From a virus, in the IMG/VR virus record IMGVR_UViG_3300025879_000051, positions 1 to 35,628 of that record: a stretch of 35,628 bases of DNA, one strand, 5' to 3'. The notes under the pieces were generated by a model. The model saw only the letters and a program-made list of their open reading frames with translations, was not told the DNA's origin and did no database searches. Shown piece by piece: positions 1 to 5,380 of this stretch; position 1 is the first letter of the stretch, and every line of letters begins with the position of its first letter. Both the position numbers and the translations under genes were made by a program.

Positions 1-6
1 GGCTAT

Positions 7-33
7 AAAAAAAGGGGACTTTATGTCCCCTTT
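7..33 (-). terminator. Rho-independent terminator closing the leftward gene pair
   Basis: On the minus strand a perfect 9-bp stem (11-19 pairing with 25-33, core GGGGAC/GTCCCC) with a 5-nt loop is followed by a run of seven T (13 down to 7). It lies 6 bases beyond the stop codon of the 40-906 gene, the right place to end that transcript. Direct sequence observation. Confidence 0.9.
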
Positions 34-39
34 GCTTTA

Positions 40-906
40 TCAGTATACTTTGAATGTGCGCTTGAAGATATCATACTCTTCAGGTCGACCGCCTTCACGT
101 TGGAAGTTCTCCTCCCACTGAGCTCGAGTCATCCATGCAACATCAGCATCTGCTGTACTGTCTTTTGGCTCTGAACCAATAAACTTACCTGGATCAGGTG
201 CGCCGTAGTACAGATCGATCATCTCAAATCCTTCTACACAGTGAGGAGCAAATACTTCACGAACCTCTGCAGCACTGAAGTCTTGTCCGTCGTGCTTAGG
301 TACACCTAGGAATACTACAGCATCAAATCTAGGTCCCTGAGGCATACGCAATCCGAACTCCTCTGCAGTCATTCCATGACGGTATTGATTGCCGCACTTA
401 ATCAAACCATCACGTAAACCATTGCTGTCGTACAACGTGTGCATAACACCACGATGTCTTGTAGCGTCTGGTGAAGTGTAACAAATCTCCCCTTTGTATC
501 CGTACATCTTAGCAACAAGTGGTACGAACTGGAACACTACGTTCATATCAGCTACAGTAGCCATATGAGCGCGCTCAGGTGGCAATGCATCAGGTATGCG
601 ATCGAAGTCGCTTTGCATTATCCACGAAGGCTGATCAGCTAGGAAATGACCAACAAACAGAATTCTTTGATGCCCTCTGTTTTTGATAGCATTCATATAC
701 ATTGGAGCACGATTGAGTGCTTCTTCTACTACATTAACGTCTTTAGTAGTGTATAATGTATCGATGCCGTGTTGTGCCCACTCGGTGTTAAGCTGTCCGT
801 TGAGACGACGAGCGATCGCTTCTTTCTCATGAGATTGTACGTACTGATATACATGCCCATCCGAAGTATCACGCAGAATTTTTTCATTTAGTAGGTTGAA
901 AAACAT
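40..906 (-). CDS. Unassigned 288-aa phage protein
   Basis: The product is a soluble-looking 288-residue protein that I do not recognise. There is no signal peptide or membrane segment. The middle (about residues 78-150) has alternating hydrophobic strands and helices such as RILFVGHF and the later DAVVFLGVPKHDG, which could suit an alpha/beta fold, but no catalytic motif is evident. The ATG at 906 is preceded by AAGGGA about 10 nt upstream. The gene lies 5 nt after the 912-1166 gene and just before a strong terminator, so the two probably form one leftward transcript. Late promoter boxes upstream of the pair suggest late expression. No structural-protein hallmarks were seen. Confidence 0.8.
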   Translation of the reverse strand: MFFNLLNEKILRDTSDGHVYQYVQSHEKEAIARRLNGQLNTEWAQHGIDTLYTTKDVNVVEEALNRAPMYMNAIKNRGHQRILFVGHFLADQPSWIMQSDFDRIPDALPPERAHMATVADMNVVFQFVPLVAKMYGYKGEICYTSPDATRHRGVMHTLYDSNGLRDGLIKCGNQYRHGMTAEEFGLRMPQGPRFDAVVFLGVPKHDGQDFSAAEVREVFAPHCVEGFEMIDLYYGAPDPGKFIGSEPKDSTADADVAWMTRAQWEENFQREGGRPEEYDIFKRTFKVY

Positions 907-911
907 TAGTG

Positions 912-1166
912 TTATTTCCCTTGGTAGATGTTAAGAATATATTCTTCAAATTCCTCGATCTTCTCTGAACGGTTCGGCCATAGGATATAGTCCTTCTCAG
1001 GATTGTCCTTTAAGTTTGCTAGCAGTGGCTGTATAGCGTTGTAAAGATTATCGAGTCGATTCTGAATCTCATCGGCCGCTGTCTCAAGCTCTTCAATCTG
1101 CTGTACAGACTCAAGATCGTGCTCATCGACTAAAGTAAAGCCAAAATCGAATAGTTCATTTTTCAT
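912..1166 (-). CDS. Conserved small phage protein, 84 aa, helical
   Basis: I chose the ATG at 1166 over a TTG at 1205 because the protein then begins MKNELFDFGF, the kind of N-terminus I associate with small hypothetical proteins of marine T4-like phages, and because a late promoter box (1172-1179, minus) sits inside the longer version. The sequence is acidic and mainly helical, with a probable coiled coil around residues 22-50, then the motif DYILWPNR and a helical end. Its function is unknown. No Shine-Dalgarno sequence precedes the ATG, and the expected late transcription start falls almost on it, so the message may be leaderless. It is followed after 5 nt by the 288-aa gene. Confidence 0.75.
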   Translation of the reverse strand: MKNELFDFGFTLVDEHDLESVQQIEELETAADEIQNRLDNLYNAIQPLLANLKDNPEKDYILWPNRSEKIEEFEEYILNIYQGK

Positions 1167-1171
1167 TGTAT

Positions 1172-1179
1172 TATTTATA
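1172..1179 (-). promoter_or_regulatory. T4-type late promoter box, leftward
   Basis: The minus strand reads ACTATAAATAATA, an exact TATAAATA box, five bases before the ATG at 1166. In T4 the transcript starts about 6 nt after the box, which would be at or next to this ATG. It shares the 12-base context TACTATAAATAA with the box at 1287-1294. Confidence 0.65.
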
Positions 1180-1193
1180 GTAAAATTAATTTG

Positions 1194-1222
1194 TTGACAA
1201 AACAAGAATGATGTTATATAAT
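1194..1222 (+). promoter_or_regulatory. Consensus sigma70 early promoter, rightward
   Basis: TTGACA (1194-1199), a 17-bp spacer and TATAAT (1217-1222) match the sigma70 consensus at all 12 positions with optimal spacing. It points into the early cluster starting at 1328. The roughly 100-nt leader before the first gene contains a second promoter. Confidence 0.88.
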
Positions 1223-1272
1223 ATACCTGTAGCCAATCCGGGAATACCCTGGAATAACGACGAAATGGTGCG

Positions 1273-1301
1273 TTGACTATTGAGGTTATTTATAGTACTA
1301 T
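1273..1301 (+). promoter_or_regulatory. Second sigma70 early promoter, rightward
   Basis: TTGACT (1273-1278), a 17-bp spacer and TACTAT (1296-1301). It is weaker than the promoter at 1194 but has the same spacing. The leftward late box 1287-1294 lies inside its spacer, so the two polymerase forms could not occupy this site together. Confidence 0.6.
1287..1294 (-). promoter_or_regulatory. T4-type late promoter box, leftward
   Basis: The minus strand carries an exact TATAAATA in the context TACTATAAATAACC. It would give a leader of about 115 nt for the 912-1166 gene and is the alternative to the near-leaderless box at 1172-1179. Confidence 0.6.
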
Positions 1302-1327
1302 AGTCTGACCAATTTAGGAGAATCATT

Positions 1328-1636
1328 ATGATACATGGCAATATGCGAACCTATTCGAGTGGTCGTAAGAAGAAATACAATGCTTGGGGCAAGAAGAGCG
1401 ACGAAGCGAAGTATAAGGATAGGCCGTTTGTTGAGTTCAAGTCGGCACAGGTATACCGTCGAGGAGACACTAGTCATATACCATCATTCGAAGGACAGGG
1501 ACATAATTGCACTCGACCAGCTAAGCACGAGTATACCGGTACGTTGATCAAAGGTATCAGCACCATGCATAAGAGTAATGCAGTTCCTATTCTAAGTCAA
1601 GAAGAAGCTAAAGAACACGCTAGTATGCGTAGATAA
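1328..1636 (+). CDS. Conserved hypothetical protein of T4-like marine phages, 102 aa
   Basis: A basic 102-residue protein with many Lys, Arg, Tyr and Ser. The ATG follows AGGAG with a 7-nt gap. The C-terminal part contains YTGTLIKGISTMHKSNAVP and a QEEAKEHASMRR tail. I associate that block with a conserved hypothetical protein of cyanophage-like T4 relatives, from memory rather than from a search. The N-terminal 30 residues (SSGRKKKYNAWGKK) are strongly basic and may bind nucleic acid, but this is inference. It is the first gene after the tandem early promoters at 1194 and 1273, so very early expression is expected. An overlapping 70-codon ORF in another frame is a shadow. Confidence 0.85.
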   Translation: MIHGNMRTYSSGRKKKYNAWGKKSDEAKYKDRPFVEFKSAQVYRRGDTSHIPSFEGQGHNCTRPAKHEYTGTLIKGISTMHKSNAVPILSQEEAKEHASMRR

Positions 1637-1653
1637 TATCAAGGAGTTACATC

Positions 1654-1914
1654 ATGTTGAGACACAATTACAGTACTACCGAACTACTTACCGTGTTGCA
1701 GGAAGAATGCGCAGAGGTTATAGTAGAGGCTTCGAAGATAAAGCGCTTTGGTCACGAGCCGGAGAATTTGGAGCGGTTTGCGAAGGAGATAGGTGATCTG
1801 CAATGTTTGATCGACCTATGCCAGGAGTATGACTTGATCTCGTTTACAGACATCGATGAGTACAGTCAACAGAAGCGCGAGAAACTGAAAATATTTTCAA
1901 ATATATTGGATTAA
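1654..1914 (+). CDS. mazG-like: MazG-like nucleoside triphosphate pyrophosphohydrolase
   Basis: This is an all-alpha NTP pyrophosphohydrolase-type protein of 86 residues. The metal-binding signature is visible: EECAE at residues 17-21 (EExxE), the lysine-rich KIKRFG segment, and EIGD at 45-48 (ExxD) followed by a helix LQCLIDL. Family members hydrolyse (d)NTPs to NMP and pyrophosphate. Phage versions have been proposed to trim unusual nucleotides or alter host nucleotide signalling, but which applies here is unknown. The single-domain length fits the short MazG group. The start is supported by AAGGAG 7 nt before the ATG. It lies 17 nt after the 1328-1636 gene in the same early transcript. Confidence 0.82.
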   Translation: MLRHNYSTTELLTVLQEECAEVIVEASKIKRFGHEPENLERFAKEIGDLQCLIDLCQEYDLISFTDIDEYSQQKREKLKIFSNILD

Positions 1915-1918
1915 ACTG

Positions 1919-1947
1919 TTGACTGTTGTAGTGACCTTTAGTATAAT
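1919..1947 (+). promoter_or_regulatory. Sigma70 early promoter upstream of the metallopeptidase gene
   Basis: TTGACT (1919-1924), a 17-bp spacer and TATAAT (1942-1947). Transcription should begin near 1954, giving a leader of about 23 nt with a GAGAAAGG ribosome-binding site before the ATG at 1977. Confidence 0.85.
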
Positions 1948-1976
1948 GCCTGTATTGATTGAGAAAGGTGTTTATT

Positions 1977-2423
1977 ATGTATAATGTGAGAATCCAAGGT
2001 ACTACTGATAAGAAGTTAATAGCTTATGTTGAGCGTGTGTATAACTACTTAGGTTTATACGAGTACCATGATTGTGATTTCGCTATTGACTTCTCTCCGC
2101 GATGTGCTGCTAATGCTGGTGGTTTCTGCAATGGCGACGATGAAGAGGTTTTTGTTGAGATCGCTCGATCTGATGCAGTTGGTCGTATTCCAATGCAATC
2201 TGTTAAAGTGAACATTGCTCATGAGTTGATTCATGCCCAGCAGATCGCATCGGGACGACTGATTAATAAAGGTTTCGTTTTTCGTAACGATACTACCCCT
2301 CACACCCTTACTACTAAACAAATATTTGATGGTCAGGAATACGTAGGAGTATCATATGAAGACCAACCGTGGGAGATCGAAGCATATGCAAATGAAAGTC
2401 AAGTGTATGAAGCGTGCAAGTAA
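1977..2423 (+). CDS. HExxH zinc metallopeptidase-like protein
   Basis: A 148-aa protein with a clear zinc-peptidase motif: HELIH at residues 82-86 (two His ligands and the catalytic Glu83), followed about 50 residues later by WEIEAYANE, whose Glu135 is a likely third ligand. This arrangement fits small gluzincin/SprT-like peptidases, but I cannot name the family. The region around residues 43-54 is Gly/Cys-rich. I chose the ATG at 1977 because GAGAAAGG lies 9 nt upstream and the promoter's predicted start (about 1954) excludes a longer form with good signals; a TTG at 1959 is the alternative. The substrate is unknown: a phage precursor or a host protein is possible. Confidence 0.78.
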   Translation: MYNVRIQGTTDKKLIAYVERVYNYLGLYEYHDCDFAIDFSPRCAANAGGFCNGDDEEVFVEIARSDAVGRIPMQSVKVNIAHELIHAQQIASGRLINKGFVFRNDTTPHTLTTKQIFDGQEYVGVSYEDQPWEIEAYANESQVYEACK

Positions 2424-2523
2424 TAGCGATCCTGTAAAGAAGAACATGGATAAGTTCACACGTCCCGCTACCCATATAGATCAGAAAAAGGAGGCTAAGA
2501 AAAATGGCGATTACTATAGTTAA
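2356..2523 (+). CDS. Small basic protein, 55 aa
   Basis: A short reading frame starting at ATG 2356, preceded by TAGGAG with a 6-nt gap. It overlaps the end of the metallopeptidase gene by 68 nt in another frame and the start of the 2504 gene by 20 nt. The product is highly basic (rich in Lys, Arg, Asn) and contains SDPVKKNMDKFTRPATH then DQKKEAKKNG. I recall similar short KNMDKF-type proteins in other T4-like phages, but cannot confirm this here. It fills an otherwise empty gap (2424-2503) in a tightly packed early cluster, which supports its being real. Alternative in-frame starts are the ATGs at 2386, 2392 and 2407. Function unknown. Confidence 0.65.
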   Translation: MKTNRGRSKHMQMKVKCMKRASNSDPVKKNMDKFTRPATHIDQKKEAKKNGDYYS

Positions 2524-2746
2524 TGTGTTCGAGATATTACTTGGTTGGTATGCACTGTTCCTTGTAGTAGATCTGTATGTGTCGTACAGAGCGAGGACTG
2601 AGTATTTGCGGTGGTATATGGATGACCTCGATGATATGTCATACATCAACATCTTTGGCAGAGCTCACTCTAAAACACTGATGGTTATGTTTGTCACTGT
2701 CTCGCTTGTATTCATTGCTGATTTTTTCTTCAATTTTATCAAATAA
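2504..2746 (+). CDS. Small inner-membrane protein, 80 aa, two TM helices
   Basis: An 80-residue protein with two hydrophobic helices, about residues 4-25 (IVNVFEILLGWYALFLVVD) and 58-78 (TLMVMFVTVSLVFIADFFFN). They are joined by a charged stretch with RARTEYLRWYMDDLDD. Basic residues after helix 1 suggest that the connecting segment is cytoplasmic. AAGGAGG about 10 nt upstream supports the ATG. It overlaps the 55-aa gene by 20 nt, so the two are probably translationally coupled. Early expression suggests a role in modifying the host envelope or in superinfection exclusion, but this is only inferred from context. Confidence 0.75.
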   Translation: MAITIVNVFEILLGWYALFLVVDLYVSYRARTEYLRWYMDDLDDMSYINIFGRAHSKTLMVMFVTVSLVFIADFFFNFIK

Positions 2747-2749
2747 ACC

Positions 2750-2778
2750 TTTACTTTTTGTAACCCCTGGAGTATAAT
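2750..2778 (+). promoter_or_regulatory. Sigma70-like early promoter overlapping a ribosome-binding site
   Basis: TTTACT (2750-2755), a 17-bp spacer and TATAAT (2773-2778). The -10 box falls between the GGAG (2769-2772) and the ATG (2781) of the next gene. Transcripts from here would start after that ATG and so probably serve the gene at 3005 and those beyond. Confidence 0.6.
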
Positions 2779-2780
2779 AT

Positions 2781-3005
2781 ATGAATGTTAGTAAAGCTGA
2801 GCGGTATGCGATTATTCGTCGTGCTGCGATGAAGGTTCAGAAGCGTAGTAAAGTTATGTCGTCTAACAGGCGTCTAGCTAAACAAGTCATTCGGCTTGAT
2901 AACGATACTACGAATAAGGACGTTAGTTATGAGACTAATGATGCTTATATCAAGGCCTACTTTTCTGATGTAATTAATGCCAATAACCAAGAGGAAACTT
3001 TATAA
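2781..3005 (+). CDS. Unassigned small basic early protein, 74 aa
   Basis: A 74-residue protein with a strongly basic N-terminal half (RYAIIRRAAMKVQKRSKVMS, then NRRLAK) and an acidic C-terminal half. It is helical by composition, and nucleic-acid or RNA-polymerase binding is conceivable but unsupported by a motif. The ATG at 2781 has GGAG 8 nt upstream. The stop overlaps the next ATG by one base (TAATG at 3003-3007), so the two genes are coupled. The promoter at 2750-2778 cannot supply a message with this start codon, so this gene must be read from upstream transcripts. Confidence 0.72.
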   Translation: MNVSKAERYAIIRRAAMKVQKRSKVMSSNRRLAKQVIRLDNDTTNKDVSYETNDAYIKAYFSDVINANNQEETL

Positions 3006-3298
3006 TGGCTGAACAACAAATGGAAAACCTGATCGATTTGGGCAAATACCCACGTAACGATGTAGAGTTAATCTCACGTGAATTCCTTCGAATCGTTTAT
3101 CTCGAAACCCTTGATGCGTTCGTTCAAGAGCAGCAGAAAGAAACACCAGATAAGCAAGTGATAGGTAATATGGAAGATGCTCTCAAAGGTCTCGAAACTA
3201 CTATCATCATCTTGGATGGCGGTCCTGAGTTCTTAGAGTATGTGCATGCTGATGCTGATACCTCTGTGGCTAATGATGACGAATTTGATCGTTTCTAA
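3005..3298 (+). CDS. Unassigned acidic early protein, 97 aa
   Basis: A 97-residue acidic, mostly helical protein that begins MAEQQMENLIDLGKYP and ends with a run rich in Asp and Glu (DDEFDRF). No catalytic or binding motif is visible. GAGGA about 10 nt upstream and the one-base overlap with the preceding stop support the ATG at 3005. It is followed after 10 nt by the DUF2693-like gene, all in the same early transcript. Function unknown. Confidence 0.75.
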   Translation: MAEQQMENLIDLGKYPRNDVELISREFLRIVYLETLDAFVQEQQKETPDKQVIGNMEDALKGLETTIIILDGGPEFLEYVHADADTSVANDDEFDRF

Positions 3299-3308
3299 GG
3301 AGAATGTG

Positions 3309-3566
3309 ATGGGTGATTATACTTTTGAGTCGTTAGTTAACCAGTTGAAGTCAGCTGTGTATGAGGTAACCTTCACCAAGGTTAATGGGGAGAAGCGTGT
3401 GATGCCTTGTACGCTTGTCGAAGAATATCTACCACAATCTGATACTGCCAAAGCTCACAATGACGGTGAAGTCAATAAAGCTGTTATCAGAGCATATGCT
3501 ATCGATAAGCAGGCATGGCGTTCTTTCCGAGTGGAGAACGTAGTCTCAACGAGCCTGGTAGATTGA
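3309..3566 (+). CDS. SH3-like beta-barrel protein (DUF2693 type), 85 aa
   Basis: The 85-residue product has the pattern of the small phage SH3-barrel family often labelled DUF2693: VTFTKVNGEKRVMPCTL at about residues 20-36, then a variable stretch, then AYAIDKQAWRSFRVENVVS near the end. The conserved K-x-x-G-x-x-R-x-M-x-C-T-L and W-R-S-F-R-V elements are both present. The role of the family is not established. I used the ATG at 3309 rather than an upstream ATG at 3240, since AAGGAG lies 7-12 nt before it and the longer form only adds an out-of-character hydrophobic stretch overlapping the previous gene. Its stop overlaps the next ATG (TGATG). Confidence 0.75.
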   Translation: MGDYTFESLVNQLKSAVYEVTFTKVNGEKRVMPCTLVEEYLPQSDTAKAHNDGEVNKAVIRAYAIDKQAWRSFRVENVVSTSLVD

Positions 3567-3802
3567 TGGCCGATGAAACTGAAGTTTTTCTCACTAAGAA
3601 AACCTTTTCTAGAATGGTTGAAAATTTAGTTAGGGAAAGTCGTCATGTTTCTTATATGGATGCCATAGTCCATATTTGTGAGAAAAACAGTATGGAGATT
3701 GAAGATATTAAAAAGTTTCTTACTCCTTCAATTGTTGGTCAATTGGAGGCTGAGGCAAGAAACTTAAACTATCTACCGAGAGTGAATACGTTAGATGTAT
3801 GA
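3566..3802 (+). CDS. gp33: Late-transcription co-activator gp33
   Basis: The 78-aa product aligns by eye with T4 gp33. Residues about 17-70 match in spacing the T4 segment containing KMVEEFGMSYLEA and FLEENS: here RMVENLVRESRHVSYMDA, ICEKNSMEIE, IKKFLTPSIV, EAEARNLNYL, and a shared NTLD near the C-terminus. In T4, gp33 bridges RNA polymerase and the sliding clamp so that gp55-directed transcription starts at TATAAATA sites, which are abundant in this window. T4 gp33 ends in a clamp-binding LDFLL motif; here the chain stops at TLDV, so that motif looks shortened. The start is the ATG overlapping the previous stop (TGATG at 3564-3568). An extended frame back to 3515 is unlikely. Confidence 0.75.
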   Translation: MADETEVFLTKKTFSRMVENLVRESRHVSYMDAIVHICEKNSMEIEDIKKFLTPSIVGQLEAEARNLNYLPRVNTLDV

Positions 3803-4301
3803 GATAGCTAAAATAATACCCCTTGACATAATACAAGATGTTCTTGATTATGGTGATACTGCTTATCAGTATCGTACTGGTGTAACCACTAAAGGTAAAA
3901 ACACTTATGATCCAAGTATGCGTAAGACTACAGGTGTACGTATTGATCCTAAGTTGTTTCCGGAGATTGGGGATATTATTGAGGCTCGTATAGATGACGG
4001 CACCATGGTTAATCAGTTCGACTTCCTGATCTATAATCAAGGTGACTATTTCAAACGTCACCGAGATACTTTCCGTGAGGAACATCTGAAGTACCATCGA
4101 ATTTGGACTACGGTCACTCTTCTTGATAAGACGGATGATCTACGTGGTGGTGCATTACAGGTCGGGGATAGTGAGCCAATCAATTTGCAGGTAGGCGAGA
4201 CTATTATCTTCAAATCAAATATTAATCATGAAGCACAAAAAGTCGAATTGGGCACAAGAAAGGTTCTAGTTGCCTGGTTAGGAATGTATAAATATAGTTG
4301 A
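3795..4301 (+). CDS. 2-oxoglutarate/Fe(II)-dependent oxygenase
   Basis: A 168-aa prolyl-4-hydroxylase-like dioxygenase. The iron ligands are visible as H89-R-D91 (in YFKRHRD) and H145 (in SNINHEAQKV), with R155 in GTRKVLVAW placed to bind 2-oxoglutarate. The GGAL turn at 118-121 and the jelly-roll strand pattern also fit. Such enzymes are common in cyanophage-like T4 relatives, where substrates are generally unknown. Protein or nucleic-acid hydroxylation is possible. The ATG overlaps the end of gene 33 by 8 nt without a strong ribosome-binding site, implying coupling. The end of the gene contains a late promoter box for gene 32. Confidence 0.85.
   Translation: MYEIAKIIPLDIIQDVLDYGDTAYQYRTGVTTKGKNTYDPSMRKTTGVRIDPKLFPEIGDIIEARIDDGTMVNQFDFLIYNQGDYFKRHRDTFREEHLKYHRIWTTVTLLDKTDDLRGGALQVGDSEPINLQVGETIIFKSNINHEAQKVELGTRKVLVAWLGMYKYS
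4287..4294 (+). promoter_or_regulatory. T4-type late promoter box upstream of gene 32
   Basis: An exact TATAAATA lies within the last codons of the oxygenase gene, 87 nt before the gene 32 start and just upstream of the early promoter at 4298. It suggests that gene 32 is transcribed both early and late. Confidence 0.65.
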
Positions 4302-4326
4302 CTTATTAGTCAATATACAATATAAT
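4298..4326 (+). promoter_or_regulatory. gp32: Sigma70 early promoter of gene 32
   Basis: TTGACT (4298-4303), a 17-bp spacer and TATAAT (4321-4326). It would give an AT-rich leader of about 50 nt before the ATG at 4382. In T4 the gp32 message leader is an autoregulatory site bound by gp32; the A/T-rich, poorly structured leader here (4333-4380) would suit that, but this is inference. Confidence 0.85.
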
Positions 4327-4381
4327 ACAACTGTTATACAAAAATATTTAAGCACATACAATACATACGAGGTTATACAAT

Positions 4382-5329
4382 ATGTCTTTTGCAAATCTAA
4401 AGTCCAAGTCTATGGACATCAACTCTTTAGTATCAGCTGCCCAAGAAGCATCAGGTGCTAATCAAACATCTACTAACAAATACCAAGACGATCGTAAATG
4501 GAAGCCAACTGTTGATGACAGTGGTAACGGCTATGCTGTATTGCGTTTCTTGCCTGCAGGTGAAGGTCAAGATCTTCCGTGGGTACGATACTGGGATCAC
4601 GCATTCAAAGGTCCGACCGGTCAGTGGTATATCGAGCGCTCACTAACAACTATTGGTCAAGCTGACCCACTAGGTGAAATGAACTCTCGTTTGTGGAATA
4701 GTGGTAACGAAGAAGATAAAGAAACTGTACGTCGTCAGAAGCGTCGACTGCACTATATCGCCAACGTTCTAATTGTCAACGATCCTGCTAACCCAGCAAA
4801 TAACGGTAAAGTTATGTTGTATGAGTTTGGTAAGAAGATCTTCGATAAGATCATGGATATGATGCAGCCAGAATTCCCTGGAGAGACTCCTGTCAATCCA
4901 TTCGACTTCTGGAAAGGTGCTGACTTTGAATTGAAGATTCGTAAGGTGGAAGGCTATCGTAACTATGACAAGTCTGGGTTCAAAGCTCCAGCTGCATTGT
5001 TCGAGGGCGATGATGCTCGATTAGAGTCTACCTACAATTCGATGTATGATCTCAATGAGTTCGTTACTCCTGACTTCCCTGGAGCACATGATCCTAAGTG
5101 GTTCAAGAGCTACGAGGAATTGAAGTCTCGATTGGAAACTGTTCTAGGTATGGCTACCGGTACAGGTGCTACGCTGAGAAACGAAGCGATTGCTCAATCA
5201 GCAGAAGTGGCTCCTATTCGTGAAGCTAACGAACCGACCATAGTATCAGCTGAACCTGCAGCGGCTATTGCATCCGCTGACGAAGACGACACCTTGTCAT
5301 ACTTCGCTCAGATGGCTCAGCAAGACTAA
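4382..5329 (+). CDS. gp32: Single-stranded DNA-binding protein gp32
   Basis: A 315-aa homologue of T4 gp32 (301 aa), which coats ssDNA during replication, recombination and repair. Visible features are an N-terminal basic LAST-like segment (LKSKS near residues 6-10), the OB-fold core with QKRRLHYIANVLIVNDP, GKVMLYEFGKKIFDKI and FELKIRKVEGYRNYDKS, and an acidic Asp/Glu-rich C-terminal tail (ADEDDTLSYF) for partner binding. The T4 zinc site (His plus three Cys) is missing: the equivalent region WYIERSLTTIGQADPLGEMN contains no Cys, and I see none in the protein. That matches what I recall for cyanophage gp32. A late and an early promoter lie just upstream and a terminator just downstream. Confidence 0.95.
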   Translation: MSFANLKSKSMDINSLVSAAQEASGANQTSTNKYQDDRKWKPTVDDSGNGYAVLRFLPAGEGQDLPWVRYWDHAFKGPTGQWYIERSLTTIGQADPLGEMNSRLWNSGNEEDKETVRRQKRRLHYIANVLIVNDPANPANNGKVMLYEFGKKIFDKIMDMMQPEFPGETPVNPFDFWKGADFELKIRKVEGYRNYDKSGFKAPAALFEGDDARLESTYNSMYDLNEFVTPDFPGAHDPKWFKSYEELKSRLETVLGMATGTGATLRNEAIAQSAEVAPIREANEPTIVSAEPAAAIASADEDDTLSYFAQMAQQD

Positions 5330-5355
5330 CAATTCAGTCCCCCCTGATGTCCTTT

Positions 5356-5380
5356 AGCCACCTTCGGGTGGCTTTTTTTT
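5356..5380 (+). terminator. Rho-independent terminator after gene 32
   Basis: GCCACC (5357-5362), a TTCG tetraloop, GGTGGC (5367-5372) and eight T (5373-5380). It ends rightward transcription from the early cluster. The stop codon of the convergent tape-measure candidate (5379-5381) overlaps the T-run. Read leftward the hairpin lacks a T-run, so it may only weakly stop the opposing transcript. Confidence 0.92.

Noticed and set aside
1167-1205. N-terminal extension of the 84-aa gene from a TTG start
   Set aside because: The extension overlaps the late promoter box and lacks a ribosome-binding site; the ATG at 1166 gives the more typical protein.
2314-2652. 112-codon minus-strand ORF
   Set aside because: Covers three well-supported plus-strand frames in an early cluster and has no signals of its own.
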